A stretch of DNA of 64,000 nt from Morella rubra (taxonomy: Eukaryota > Streptophyta > Magnoliopsida > Fagales > Myricaceae): the NCBI GenBank assembly GCA_003952965.2, contig RXIC02000013.1:62001-126000 (forward strand). The letters run 5' to 3'. Below the pieces are notes generated by a model, which worked only from the letters and a program-made list of their open reading frames with translations, was not told where the DNA came from and did not search any database. The position numbers were made by a program, and so were the translations under genes. Shown here piece by piece: positions 35,534 through 51,775 of this stretch; positions within the stretch are counted from its first letter, which is position 1; every line of letters begins with the position of its first letter.

Positions 35534-35927
35534 ATATTTTTAAGGAGAAAATACATTTTTTACCCACAAACTATTGGAATAGTGACACATTATACTCTAA
35601 ACTACCATCTTTGAGATATTACACCCTTAAACTACCAATGTTATATTTGCACCCTAAACTACCCACTTTGACACATTACACCCTCCAACTACAAATATTA
35701 AACACTTTACACCCTCTATTTGACAATAATGCCTTTAAGAAATTAATGAATTGACAATAATATCTAAGGGCATTATCGTCATTTTAGTTTGAAAATTTGA
35801 TAAAGGGTGTAAAGTGTTAAAAATTGGTAGTTAGAGGGTGCAATGTGTCAAAATTGGTAGTTTAGAGTGCAAAGTGTAAAATATATGGTAGTTCATGGGT
35901 AAAAAGTGTATTTTTTCCATATTTTTA
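35534..35927. mobile_element. Mutator-type foldback MITE with 9-bp target duplication
   Basis: The element (35543-35918, about 376 bp) is flanked by a perfect 9-bp duplication ATATTTTTA (35534-35542 and 35919-35927). Its ends are inverted repeats (left GGAGAAAATACATTTTTTAC; right, reversed, GGAAAAAATACACTTTTTAC), and the two halves continue as an imperfect palindrome of CACTTTACACCCTCTA-like units. A 9-bp duplication is typical of Mutator-like elements. No coding. It sits 65 bp upstream of the PPR start codon, on the side of the promoter. Confidence 0.9.
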
Positions 35928-35944
35928 CAAAACCCTTCAGACAA

Positions 35945-36020
35945 GTGTAACGACGAGAAAGGAAAAAGGGGGGGGGGGGAGACAAGCCAAAAGGAAGTAG
36001 GCAAGCTTTTACAAGAGACC
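35945..36020 (-). repeat. Short copy of the LINE tail
   Basis: Resembles 32508-32583 over about 76 bases, including AAGCCAAAAGGAAG, then GCAAGCTT and CAAGAGACCA. The two copies are in direct orientation and bracket the PPR gene and its MITE. Confidence 0.75.
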
Positions 36021-37079
36021 ACCAGGAGTAAAGCAACTTATAAAGCACAGTTTAAGGGTGGAACCAGAACGGACTGAACTAGAATGGCTCGTTACGATTC
36101 TAATTCCAATACCCATCAAAATTGTAATTTTTATTCCGGTTCCATTCCGGAATAAATCGGAATTGTAAGGCCCAGATTTGGTTTGCCCATTAGCCCAAAA
36201 ATTGCAGTTTTAAGATATTACTTACAGTATGCTGTTCAAATGTACCCTAAAAGGCCCAGTTTCAAGTTCTATATTTTTTAAGTTCTTTCTTGAAGACCCA
36301 AATGCAATATGCTGTCCAATTCCAAATTAAAGACCATCACCCAAATGCAAAAATAAAACAACCGTCCAATTGAAGAGTGAAGACCCATTGCCAATTGAAT
36401 TATTAAAGACCAAATTGTCAATTTGAAGACCAAAATGCCAAAATAAAACACAGCCGTCCATCCAATTCCAAAACCCAAAACCAAAATAAACTCTAAATTA
36501 AATTATAGCTAAACAACTAAATTCCAAAATAAAATAAACACAGCCAAATAAACTCTAAATTCAAATTATAAAAAAACAACTAAACAAACAAATAACCATA
36601 CAAATAACTAAATAAATAAACAAGTAAACATTCATCAAATCCAAATTCAAAAAGGCAAACTCTAAATAAAATTACAATGTTCTTTGAAATTTTAAAAAAA
36701 CAATTAAAAGATAAAGATTAAAGGACATCCAAATTTAAAATCTCAAACTTCATAGTTCATCCAACATTCCAAGCTTCTCCATCAATACAAAAAAAAAATA
36801 AATAAAACATTTATAAAAGAAATATTAAGACAACCAAATAATTAATTAACAAAACAAAAATATTTATGAAAGAAATACTAAGACAACCAACCAAAAAAAA
36901 GTCCAACTATTCAAGGCTCCAAGCTTGATCATGTTTAGCATATCCTCAAGTTCTCCATCTCTACAAAAGACAAAAACAAAACAAAACAAAAATATTTATA
37001 AACTAATTATTACGACAACCAAATAATCAAATTTACAATTAACAAAATAAAACATATATCAAGTGTACCTCTATCTAGT

Positions 37080-39165
37080 CTGTAACTCAAGGATCATCTC
37101 CACCATCCACCCCGACGTCATCTTCGTCAAGCACAGGTGGAGCATGCAACTAATTTTGAGCACATATAAGGCCCTCTACGGTACAATGCGCCAAAGAAGA
37201 GCGAAAATAATCCTCGACCGGAAGTGCTAAAAGCGGACTTAGATGGCGGTAGTTGGGATAGCCAACACATCCTTCACAATATGAGAAAAAATCTAAAACT
37301 TCTTAGAATTCACCTTCCAACAAAATATCAAAACCCCCACATTGGGTTCAATCAATTCTATCCAATCTCAGACTTACTGTCTTGCAAGTTTTGAGACTGT
37401 CGATAATTACTAAGACCTCCCTATAGTCTTTGCTAATGCTCATTTCATCCACACTTATAGAACTTTGACTTCCACTACTATGCGCTGCTTGAGTTATGCT
37501 CCCTCCACTAGGACCACCATTATACTGCTCAAATAATGTTTCTAGAGTTCTCGCACCATGGCAGTGAAATCCATGCCCTTCTCCCTCCCAAAGTTATTGA
37601 TAGCCCAATATACCAAAGTGATGAGTTTAAAGCGATGATCCAATACCGAAGCTACAAATAAAAGTCTATTCACCTTCCTAAATCCCCAATACTATCGTAC
37701 TTGCTTTGTATCCGTTTAGCCATGTCACGAAGCAAAATATCATAAAATGTGGTAAAGGTCTCCAAATGCAATTTAATTTTTGCCAACTCCTCAAAAAAAG
37801 CATTTGAAGTTACATATTCTGACCCTATATGCATAGAGTGACCTCATAAAATATTTCAAAAACCGAACAAACTGGCGAATGTGCTCCTAATCCTCAAATG
37901 TAGGTTTTCCCAATCCCTTTATCCCATGACCATCTTCATTCAAAAAAATCTCTCCATTCCCATCTCCCTCCAACATATCCTCAAAAATCCCCCGATATTT
38001 TTCTGCCCTTTCTAACATAATATAGGTCGAGTTCCAACGAGTGGGAACATCCATTTGCAAGAAATTACTTTTAGATAATATTCTCTTAGCCGCAGCCTTC
38101 TTTAACCAAGCAAACGTTTAAGGACTAGATTTGACATATTTAATAATATTTCGTATCTTTGTAATGGAATCATCCAACTCCTTCAATCCCTCCTGAACAA
38201 TAAGATTCAAAATATGTGTAGAACACCGCATATGAATAAAATCATGATTGCAAACAACTTGTGCCCCTAGTCTAGTATACCTTCTTTTCAATTGTTTGAT
38301 TGTAGTATCGTTGAGGTTGCATTGTCAACTGTGATTGTAAGGATTTTCTCAATCCTCCAACCATTCATACATGTCTCTAACTTTTTCAAATAGTTGCCCC
38401 TTTATGATCAATTACACGGCGAAAGTAAAGAATCATCTTCTGTAAACACCACCTCCTATCAATAAAGTGGGCTGTTATGCACATATAATTCACATTTTGA
38501 ACTAATGTCTACGTATCAGTGGCAAAACGCACTCTAGGGCTTTCCTCACAATTGCATCTTTCAATTTATCCCTCTCCTTATATACAACTCCATACAATCT
38601 CTCATGATCGTATATCTAGAAGGCATCTTAAAGCGGGGCTCAAGTCTACTAATCATTTTCCTAAACCCTATCCTTGCACAATTCTAAAAGGGCATCTCAT
38701 CCATTATAAAAAATTCAACAATCCACCTTCTAACCTCCTTTTCACTATAATTCCAACTTCAAAACCCCCGACTCATTCCCTTTTGCTTTCGAAGCATCCA
38801 TTGTCAACCTAGATTTCGACTTATCTAATAGGTTTTGTTGCTTCAAATATGGCAAGTTTGAGATGACTTCTCATACCCGAAGTCCCACGGTGATCAAGAT
38901 GGCACCCAATTGGCCTTACAATGATGACACTTGGCAAGGTGTTCAGGTCTAACAACTGGTAAATCTTAGTGAAATGATCCCACACAAAACTCTTGCGAGC
39001 ATTTTTCTTCTTTTTACTAGATTGATCTTCTTCTGGCTTATTAGTAAAACCCTCATCTTCAGGAGAATGAGGAGCACTAACACACTCATCAATTGGGTTA
39101 GATGGACCACCGGTACCGGGGCAAGACCCCATATTTGTAGTAGGTGTAGAACTAACATAATCCAT
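37080..39165 (-). pseudogene. hAT transposase remnant (BED zinc finger, RNase H-like core)
   Basis: The 114-codon ORF at 38821-39165 carries KKKKNARKSFVWDHFTKI and GTSGMRSHLK, which frame a BED zinc finger; the cysteine pair between them has degraded. Further along the minus strand, near 38040, broken frames give LQMDVPTRWNSTYIMLERA, the hallmark hAT catalytic-region motif, preceded by HILNLIVQEGLKELDDSI. Toward 37540 there is TLFEQYNGGPSGG, near the C-terminal part before the dimerisation domain. Multiple stops and frameshifts; not functional. Confidence 0.8.
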
Positions 39166-39950
39166 CTAACATAAAACATTTGATTTTTAATTCATTAATT
39201 CATTTGATAACTGAGTAACAAAAATTAATTGCAAAATGACTCGATCTATCTAACTCTAACAAGCTATGTTCACAACCTAAATCATCTAAGCATACACAAC
39301 AAAATAAAATTAAATCTAAAGTCTATACAGCTATGTTCACAACCTAAAGCATAAACAGCATAATGCATCAACAATAATCAAATCTGGAAATCACAATATT
39401 TCACTTCAAAATATCGAATCTGCATCAATCAACAGTTACATAGATGCTGAAAATCACAAATTCACAATAATCATTAACAAGATAAACTACGTTACATTAA
39501 CAATAACATCAAAACATGATTTATTATACCAAGCTAACTAAGCATCTATGTAACTATTGGTTAGTTTTTCAAAATAATCATCTAAGCATCACCAATCACA
39601 ATACTAAAATCAATCAACAACAATATGCAATTACGTTTTCAAATCAATCGAATGCTGTTATAGCATTTATAATATTCCGACACATTTTATCATCTAATTG
39701 AAACTAGCAGCTTAAGTTAGACAAATAATGAATGACCTTTTGGTGCCCGAAATTATCCGAATCTGGCCAATGAGGGAATTCTGCTCAATTCAAAAATTTT
39801 TCACTATTCCATAAATGAAATTAACAAAGCCTGAAATAAGTTTAAAGACACTAAATGACATTAGATAATACATTTTAAGTGAGATCTAAATAGAAGTGGT
39901 CACCTTGGTGAGGAAGAAAGCTGATGAAGAACAGCAGTTATAGGGAGAAG
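39166..39950. other. 5' non-coding part of the hAT element, no gene seen
   Basis: AT-rich with repeated AACAATAATCAA-like words. The short open frames are not protein-like. Confidence 0.4.
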
Positions 39951-40599
39951 TGAAGAGAGAGAGTCAGACAGAAAACGGAATTCGGCCCCAATGTGAATGC
40001 GAACGACGAAGAGAGGGGGAAGAGAGGAATAACACTGCTGCAGCGCAGGAAGGAGTCCGCATAGAGGGTGGGGCACGGCGATGCTGGGCTCACTCGATCA
40101 GAGAGAGAGAGGGGGTTTGGAGGGGCCTAGGCCTATAAGTTTGGTAACGATAAGTTAGGTCTTTCGAAAGACTGAATTTATTAAGTGTGATGACTGGGTC
40201 AACACAGGTGCATACATTATTGAATCTATTTTTTTTAAAGAGGCTCAATAACGCATCACATTTTAAGCCTGAAATTTTTAAAGAACAATAATATTAGAGC
40301 CTGGATTTTCCAGTTTAAACTCCGAAACAAACTCCAGGCCTCGTTAGGCCGGGAGGTGAGGGGCCCTTCCGTACACGACCGGAGAATTAAGAGTAGGGGC
40401 TTTCAAGCAATAGAGGTAGAGGGGAATCTAAAGGAAGGAAGATAGCGCTCTCCTCTCACGAATAAGAAAAAGTAAAAAATTGGCCGTTGTAATGAAGGGA
40501 TAACAAGATGGAAATATTTCTTTGTGCTCTCGTTTACTTGATGATTAGGATTGAATAAATAGACGAATTACTTGTATTAACAGACGTAATTTAAAAGAG

Positions 40600-42650
40600 T
40601 TTTGAGAGCACCGCGTTAATTTTATTTTCTCTCTACTCTAAGGATAAGACACCTCACAAACTACAATTTCTCGATAATGAATGTCTTAGGGTGCCTTCTG
40701 TGTGACTTATAATGTGAACTTAAAATACCAAGTAAACGTAATTATTAGATGTTGGACTAGCGAAAGACTTCTATTCTTTGCTATAGCTTTAAGGTAAGAA
40801 CGAGAGCATGACATTTTTAAATGTGTTGTGCAGAGTCGGGGTTTGTCTCGGTTGCATGATTGATCAAGAAGCAATATACAAAATAGCATTAATATTAATA
40901 ATAAGCTAATCACGGTGCTTCGATGCATTTTTTGTAGGTGTTCTAAAGACACCTAAATGTTCATCTAAGCGCTTTGTGATGACTTCGTAGGTAAACATCA
41001 AACTCATAGCAGTTCTTATTACTGTGTTTGTTGGATTTCAGATAGGACCAAGATGATAGATGGTTTCTCACTAAACGGGAAAGACTTGAAGCAATATAAA
41101 TATTAGCTACAGGAGGGCGAGCCTCCTTGAAGTCAAAAGATTTTGGAGTTTTTCTACGGTCGACTAGTGCGTAGTGACACAGACGTTATTATATTTGGTA
41201 GGAGTGATGTAAGTTTAATGTAAATAGACGCAATATTTGGAGTTATGATTTAGGGACGTATACTTTGCTGAGAAGTGTTTTTAGCTGGGGTGCCGCGTGA
41301 GGCTACGATCGAGGAGTTTGCGTATAGCGTGAGATAGAGACATCCGAGGAGTGCTGTGGTGGTGTATGTGTGAACTTCATTTAATGATTTTACAGGTCCT
41401 CATGGTGCTTGTTTAAGTTGAGATAACAGAATATGCATTAACATAGTTATTAGATAGTTGGACCTTACGTGGAGGTTTATTTTCTACTCAGGATAAGACA
41501 CAAACTTATTTAATATTAGAGTCCTCGTTGCTTGATATGCGAGAGTACGAGAATAGCTATAAATATATAGAGTGGAGACTTTGCAGTGCGAACGTTGTAT
41601 AGGATTTTTCACGTAGCGTCGGAGGTAAGAGGGAGCACAAGCTAAATTTTAAGTGATTATTTATATAGAGGTATTGTGGTTAGAGGACTCGGTGACGGCG
41701 TTATACTAGCGGATGATCGGGTGTTATCTAAGTACGAAGTAGCATTAAGTATGAGAGACGGGGATGTGGGACCCGTGCTTGCGCATTTTTTTTACCACTC
41801 AGGTAAAAAACATAAAAATACTATTATAAATGTTGGTGGGGAGGTCCTCGTGCTTTGATAATCAATACTGAAATGCGACAATTAAATATTATAAGATGTG
41901 CTGTGTTCCAGAGCATGATGTTTATCTTTTCATCGTAGTTAGGTAAGAACACAGGACTTATCTCAGATTTGACTGATTGGAGGGGTACCTCATCTGTCTT
42001 GTGATAATTCAATAACAAACTAGCAAGGTGGCGCTGTGTAATTTTCTTATTTTTTCTCTGCGGGTAAAGACAACAAACTACATTTAAGTGAAGTTAGGTC
42101 CCTCGGTTGCGTTTTAGTATGATGCTAGGTACTTATGCACTGTACTGAAGCAATGTAATAAAATTTGTTATAACAGGGAGTAGACACTGCTAGAATTGTT
42201 GATCTTCGTCTACTTGCAGGGAGATAAGACACATACTTAGCAAATTTTAAATTTAGTACGGTGTGCCTCAGTCAGCGTTAGCATTACATGTATAAACGTG
42301 ATCGGTACCAAGTTTAAGCAGATTAAATATGAATGAGTGTTGAGAATGCTGGTGTCCTTTCCTGGGTTCGTTCGCAATGGTTCTTCTAAGAAGAAATCCA
42401 CAACGGTCGTCAAGTGATGGTCGTGGGTGTGTACAGGGCCACAGTTTTTATAAATTAAATGACTCGATATACCGTGGTGGCATTTTCGCCAAAGAGTAAG
42501 CCCAAGGAAAGAGGGACCCAAAAATTGCGGTCGAACGAGTTTAGATACGAGTAGAGCCTGCTCATAGTTTAATTTTTCTACTCAGTTAAAGACACAAACT
42601 ATATTTAATGTTGACGGTATCAGTGCTAGTTGCTGTAATGTTAACTAACG
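40600..42650. repeat. Degenerate tandem repeat (satellite-like), period about 150-160 bp
   Basis: A core resembling CTACTCAGGATAAGACACAA followed by a T/A-rich ATATTTAATATT and then GGTCCTCGTTGC recurs with heavy divergence. Copies are near 40637, 40792, 41486, 41630, 41801, 41941, 42062, 42219 and 42585; most steps fall between 120 and 175 bp. A second word, GAAGCAATATAAATATTA, recurs near 40866, 41090 and 42145. No coding. Reads as an old satellite array or error-rich assembly of one. Confidence 0.55.
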
Positions 42651-42829
42651 GAAGTTGCATAAATATTGATAGAGGGACACTGTGAAGCTATTATTTTTTT
42701 AACTAATAGTAAATAAATTAGTTAATTGTGTAGTAGTCTCGAATAATGATATTGCCGTACGTTACAGTGATAGGATTAGGGACCGATAATGAACACTGAT
42801 TTGCACAACCGAAAAGGCAAGTAAAACTC

Positions 42830-44157
42830 AACAGGCAAACGTCTCTGGAGAAACGGCCGGCCTTCTCGGCTTTTTCTCCCCCCTCTCTTTGTCTTTTTCA
42901 AACGAGCCATGCAGCGCTCTGTCAGAACACGTGGTTGTTAGCCCACGTCAGATTTGAGTAACATTATTCCAAAAATAAGATTTTCAAACTTTAACTAAAA
43001 AATAATACTTAAATGATTATTAAGACAATAAACTATATATACGCTCATAAATCACAACGGGACTAATACAAACCTCTACCATTTATATAAACAAGTACGA
43101 AAAATTATTTTCAGACTAAGGCTTTCTTTGGACTTTTTTCCCTTTTTTATATTTTAAATATGTATAAATCACTTAGAATATTATTTAGAGGCTTAAATCA
43201 AAATGAAAAAATCTTCCCATTGGAAACTTTTCTCATTTTAACCACAATAGAAATACAAAGAGAAGGAACTCCTTATTATATGTCTTGGATTGTAATCGCT
43301 ATCTTATAATTAGATTCAGTTTTGAGTCGTTAGTAACCCGCAAAATATATATTCTTATTTGTCGGAAGCTAATCATTAGTTAAAGATAATCAACAATTCT
43401 ATTCTCGGCCACACGGCGCGAAACCCTTCGTCATTAGTCTCAGATGCAAAAAGAAAAAAATTTATAGCTTCTCTTTGTCCTCGTGTAAGCAACGATGAAG
43501 CTAGGCCTAAATTCTTGGAGAGATAATAGCATAAAAATATATTTTCGGTATGAAAATGTTTAAAAAAAAAAAAAAAAAACTTTCAAGAACGACACATTGG
43601 TCTTTTGAAGATTTTGCACCCCCCCCCCCGGGTCGGTACTTTCCTCCCCGCTTATAGTCAAGATAGAAAAGTCAACGCAACACTTGAAAAAATTTCTCCT
43701 TCTAAACTATCACTCCTTTGTTAGGTGATAATCAAAACCCTATTAATTCTCATTGCATTATGGTAGTTTACTAGTTGTTGACATTGAGATAGATGAGAAT
43801 ATCACTTGGGTGCACAAACCCATCTCCTAATTCATTTCCAAGTATTCTTTACGAAAGCGCAAACCACACATTGTAATTGGTTCATGCCTATACATGGAAT
43901 CTACCTTCTTATATTCCACCATGAAACATGCAAGAATGGGTTTAAACATTGACGTGGGTATTCAGGTTAAGGATAACCGCAAACGAAGCCAATGTCCCTA
44001 CGCATTTCCGAAACATTGAAGTGTCTCCAAAACCTTCTTTAAACTCAATTATTTGTGTTGCGCTCATTGAAAAGAGTCTGACTTCTTCTGTCAGTGTCAA
44101 GGTCGCGGGGTCCACTTTTTTTTTTTGCCATTCTGCAACAAAGGCCAAGAATATTTC
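42830..44157. other. Region upstream of GDH, no gene seen
   Basis: Ordinary AT-rich plant DNA with poly-A (43561-43580) and poly-C (43619-43629) runs. It presumably holds the GDH promoter toward its right end. Confidence 0.5.
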
Positions 44158-44165
44158 TATATAAA
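44158..44165 (+). promoter_or_regulatory. TATA box of GDH
   Basis: TATATAAA about 130 bp upstream of the start codon, suitably placed for a transcription start near 44190 and a leader of about 100 nt. Confidence 0.6.
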
Positions 44166-44236
44166 GCCTGTACCTTCTTAACATTTCTCACTCAGGTGTT
44201 TCTCTACCCGTGTTGTCTCGGTTTTAAGCCTTCTAG

Positions 44237-48608
<4,372 letters not shown>

Positions 48609-48816
48609 GGCAATCTCTTAGTCTTTCCGTTCTTTGCCCCTCAGATGCATCCAGAGGTTATGATCCAAGAAGTTAAAAGACATAAATTACTAGTTTGATG
48701 TTTTCTTTCTCTTCTGTGCCTTTCGAGTTATGTTGTGTTATGAGCATGATGTTTGAGGGGTGTCATTTCTTGGTTGAGCGCCTAAGGAACACCTTTGGAT
48801 GAGCCGAACATATTTT

Positions 48817-48822
48817 AATAAA
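48817..48822 (+). terminator. Poly(A) signal of GDH
   Basis: AATAAA about 210 bp after the GDH stop codon, in a TA-rich 3' region. Confidence 0.5.
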
Positions 48823-49539
48823 TACAGTACTGAACTCGGAGTTTGTTTCTTTGCCTTCAATATTGAATGCTTCCTGACACATTCTCAAGATAGTATAGAT
48901 AGCTATTATCAATATCCAAGCTTCACGTCGTGATTTACCACCGAATTCTCCTCTGAGAACTTTTTAGTCGAGTGTCACACTCTTTGGTCAGCGAACCATA
49001 AGTTGCTAATCAACGTCGTTTGGATTTTGCAAAGATATCCGCAAAGGAAATGAATTGTGAGTTTATGGTGGAGTTGCTTAAGTGCTTCTTCGTGGGTACT
49101 TGAACTCAAAGTATGCAAGTTCTTTCGTGCCCTCCTATATTTCGACAAGCTCCTAACAGCTGCAAGAAGCGTTCTCTCCCATGCGAGAGAGTTCTCTGGA
49201 GTGTTTCACTCCTTTCTGCTTGCCTTCTGGCGGCGCCCCCTTTTTCCTTCCCTTTTTCACGCCATGCAGTCGTACTGACTGCCCTATCCCCCGTTTCTCC
49301 TGTCCTATCTTGCCTTTCCTTTATCCTCTTCTCTCTCTGTCCCAGCTACTTCTCTCCCCTTCCCCTTCTCTACTCTTCCGCTATCTTGCTCTCTCTCATA
49401 TCCTTCATCCCTTTCCTTCCTACTCACCTCTCCTCATCTCTCTCCAGTGCTCTCAATTGCACTTCTGTTATTCTTGTGACCCATTTATGTTTCATGATGA
49501 CCCCCCAATTGATAACCTGATGGGGAATGTTTTTGGTGC

Positions 49540-51775
49540 TCTCTCTCTCTCGAGACGGGGACCTCAGATGAGCGTAATGCTGCTGAACTCGAAGCTGAGA
49601 CGCTTCTTGTTGGAAAACTTTTTTGGGAGCGACCCCCCAATCATGCTGGTGCTAAAGAAGCTATAGCCAGATCCTGCAGCTTTGTCCAAGACCTGACCAT
49701 TTCAGATGGCCCTAATGACTGTTTCATTTTCTCATTTCCCTCTCTTGCTGCCAGGGAACAGGTCTTGAAGCAGTGTCCTTCGAATATTAAAGGTGCCATG
49801 CTTGTGCTCCAAACCTAGGATGTGGACTCGACCCTGCAGAAGCTATCCTTCCAATCTGCCCCATTGTGGCTGCAAATGCATGGTCTTCCATTGGGACATA
49901 TGACCCGTGCGTCTGCTTTGGAATATGGGGCTTTGGCTGGGCGTATGTTGGATGTGGGTTTGACGACAAAAAATAAGTTTAGGGTAGTGCTTTTCTTCGG
50001 TGCTTGTTTAGTTGGACCTCTCAAAGCCCCTTAATCTCGGCTTCTTTCTGGAAAGACGTGACAAACCTAAAAGCTGGATCCAGTTCCGATATGAAAGACT
50101 TCGGATTGGTGCACCCAATATGGCCGACTGGACCATCTCTGTCGGTCTTGTTCTTACAGCCACCACAACCGAATTCCTTCTCATGCTTTTCAAAATCTTC
50201 GAGCTACTGTTATGGATGGTAAGAGGACTGCTCCGTTTCCTCTCGCTACTCCCACCTCTCTGGCTGTGTCTGCTCCTGCAGCGGCAGCTCGCCCTATGAG
50301 AGGATCTTCCTCGAGACCACCACCTCCCATCATTCGCACTCCCCCGAAGGGGATCTGGTGGCCCCACTTGCTTTGGATGTGTAGGGCAACAACAGATGGG
50401 TAGTTCTATCAATTCTGTCCCCCACTCCCAGTTACGCCCGACATTGATGTCAAAGGATGCCTGGGTTGAACACTATTGCTTACGCTTAGTTGGGAAAAGA
50501 TGCGGCTTGAACAAGGGGACCACTACGTGCCACCTGTCTCTCCTGTTTCTTCGCCGGTGCTCTCCACCATCCCTCCTATTGTTAGGGCTGGCCATTGTGC
50601 TTTCCCACATGCCCGTTCTATTTTGGCCCGACCTCCCCCGTCTTTAGAACCTTTAGAGTACCTGAAACTCTTCCAAGTCTTTCCACCCTTGTGATTTGGG
50701 CGACCCATCTATTATCATTCAAGAGGTTTTGGATTCGCCTATTGCTCCTAGGCCTAGCCCGGCCCCTTTGATTGAGTTTCCTACAGATGAGGCCCTTCCC
50801 GTTTCGAAGCTGTCTAGCTCCTCTTCATCCCTTTCGGGTCTGAAACATCTGTCGCTCTAGCCCCTTAAAGAGACCAAACGCCTTTGTTTCCATAAGGCTC
50901 CGATTCCTCCCCCATATGATAGAGCTATGGAGGAGCATTTACTTTGGGCCGCTTAGAGGGGTTCACCTCGTAGGAGGAGAGGTGCTCTGCGACAGCGTTC
51001 TTCTCGATCCAAAGTGCTATCGGTTTCCTCTAGGAAACTGCTTGAAGTTTCTGATGTCTTTCTACTAGTGTTTCGGAGGCAGAGGAGACGGGCCAAGCCA
51101 TGCCCCCATCCCTTCCATGTTAGCAATCTTCTAGAACTTCCGGGGGTTAGCCCGCCCCATGGCAATTAGTTCCCTCCGGGCACTCATTAGACGTAAAAAT
51201 TCAAATTGCTTGTCTAGTGGAGACTAAATGTGGCACTACTCAATCATTGTTAGCTAGTGTGAGTTTTTCTCTATCTTTGGAATATCCAGTGGCTGGTTTA
51301 AGTGGCACTATGGTCTTTGCCTAGCGTGCAGGGTTGGAGTTTGACCTTGTGTTGTTGCATAAGAACATTATCAGCTTAATGATCTATGATGATCCAAGCT
51401 GACAACCATGGGCCGTGTCCTTCATACATTGTCTTGCCGATTGGAACCATAAGGAGGAGTTTTGGCATAGGCTTGTGCAGCTAGGAAATCAGTTTCCTAG
51501 TCCCTGGCTCATCTTAGGTGATTTCAACCCTGTTTTGTTTCAATCTAAAAAAAATGGGGGGACGTCCGGCTGCTACTTCCTCACGTAACGGTTTGCTCCA
51601 ACTTACTCTTTCACATGGCTTGGTTGATTTGGGTTATGTAGGAGCTTCGTACACATGGTGTAATGGGCAGCATGGATCCCGTCGTATCAAAGAACAGATT
51701 GACAAAGGCTATGCCACGGTTGATTGGACTTCTTTGTTTCCTCATGCCCTTGTATCCCTGCAAGGAGAGTAGTTA
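49540..51775 (+). pseudogene. Plant L1-type LINE fragment (ORF1 and endonuclease start)
   Basis: Broken plus-strand frames follow LINE order. About 49560-49990 reads as the DUF4283-type ORF1 domain, with CSFVQDLTISDGPNDCF and LQKLSFQSAPLWLQMHGLPL. About 51190-51770 reads as the apurinic-type endonuclease of ORF2, with CLVETKCGTTQS, PWLILGDFNPVLF (the GDFN motif) and LSHGLVDLGYVGASYTWCNG. Stops and frameshifts are frequent, and the reverse transcriptase is missing beyond 51775. The C/T-rich open frames at 49057-49520 just upstream are probably LINE 5' region, not genes. Confidence 0.82.

Larger units (their letters stand above)
36053..40140 (-). mobile_element. Decayed hAT transposon
   Basis: The left end TAAGGGTGGAACC matches the terminal sequence of the hAT-like element at 32291 (reversed). 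Inside lies a transposase remnant on the minus strand (37080-39165). Subterminal DNA contains GGAATTCC/TTCCGG-type motifs (36120-36170). The right end is not visible; a 5' leader-like GA-rich stretch runs to about 40125, after which sequence changes character. AT-rich spacer 36480-37070 has no gene. Confidence 0.6.

Noticed and set aside
49057-49666. Three overlapping plus-strand ORFs up to 161 codons
   Set aside because: Caused by a C/T-rich tract with few stops; low-complexity Ser/Leu/Pro translations in all frames, probably the LINE 5' region.
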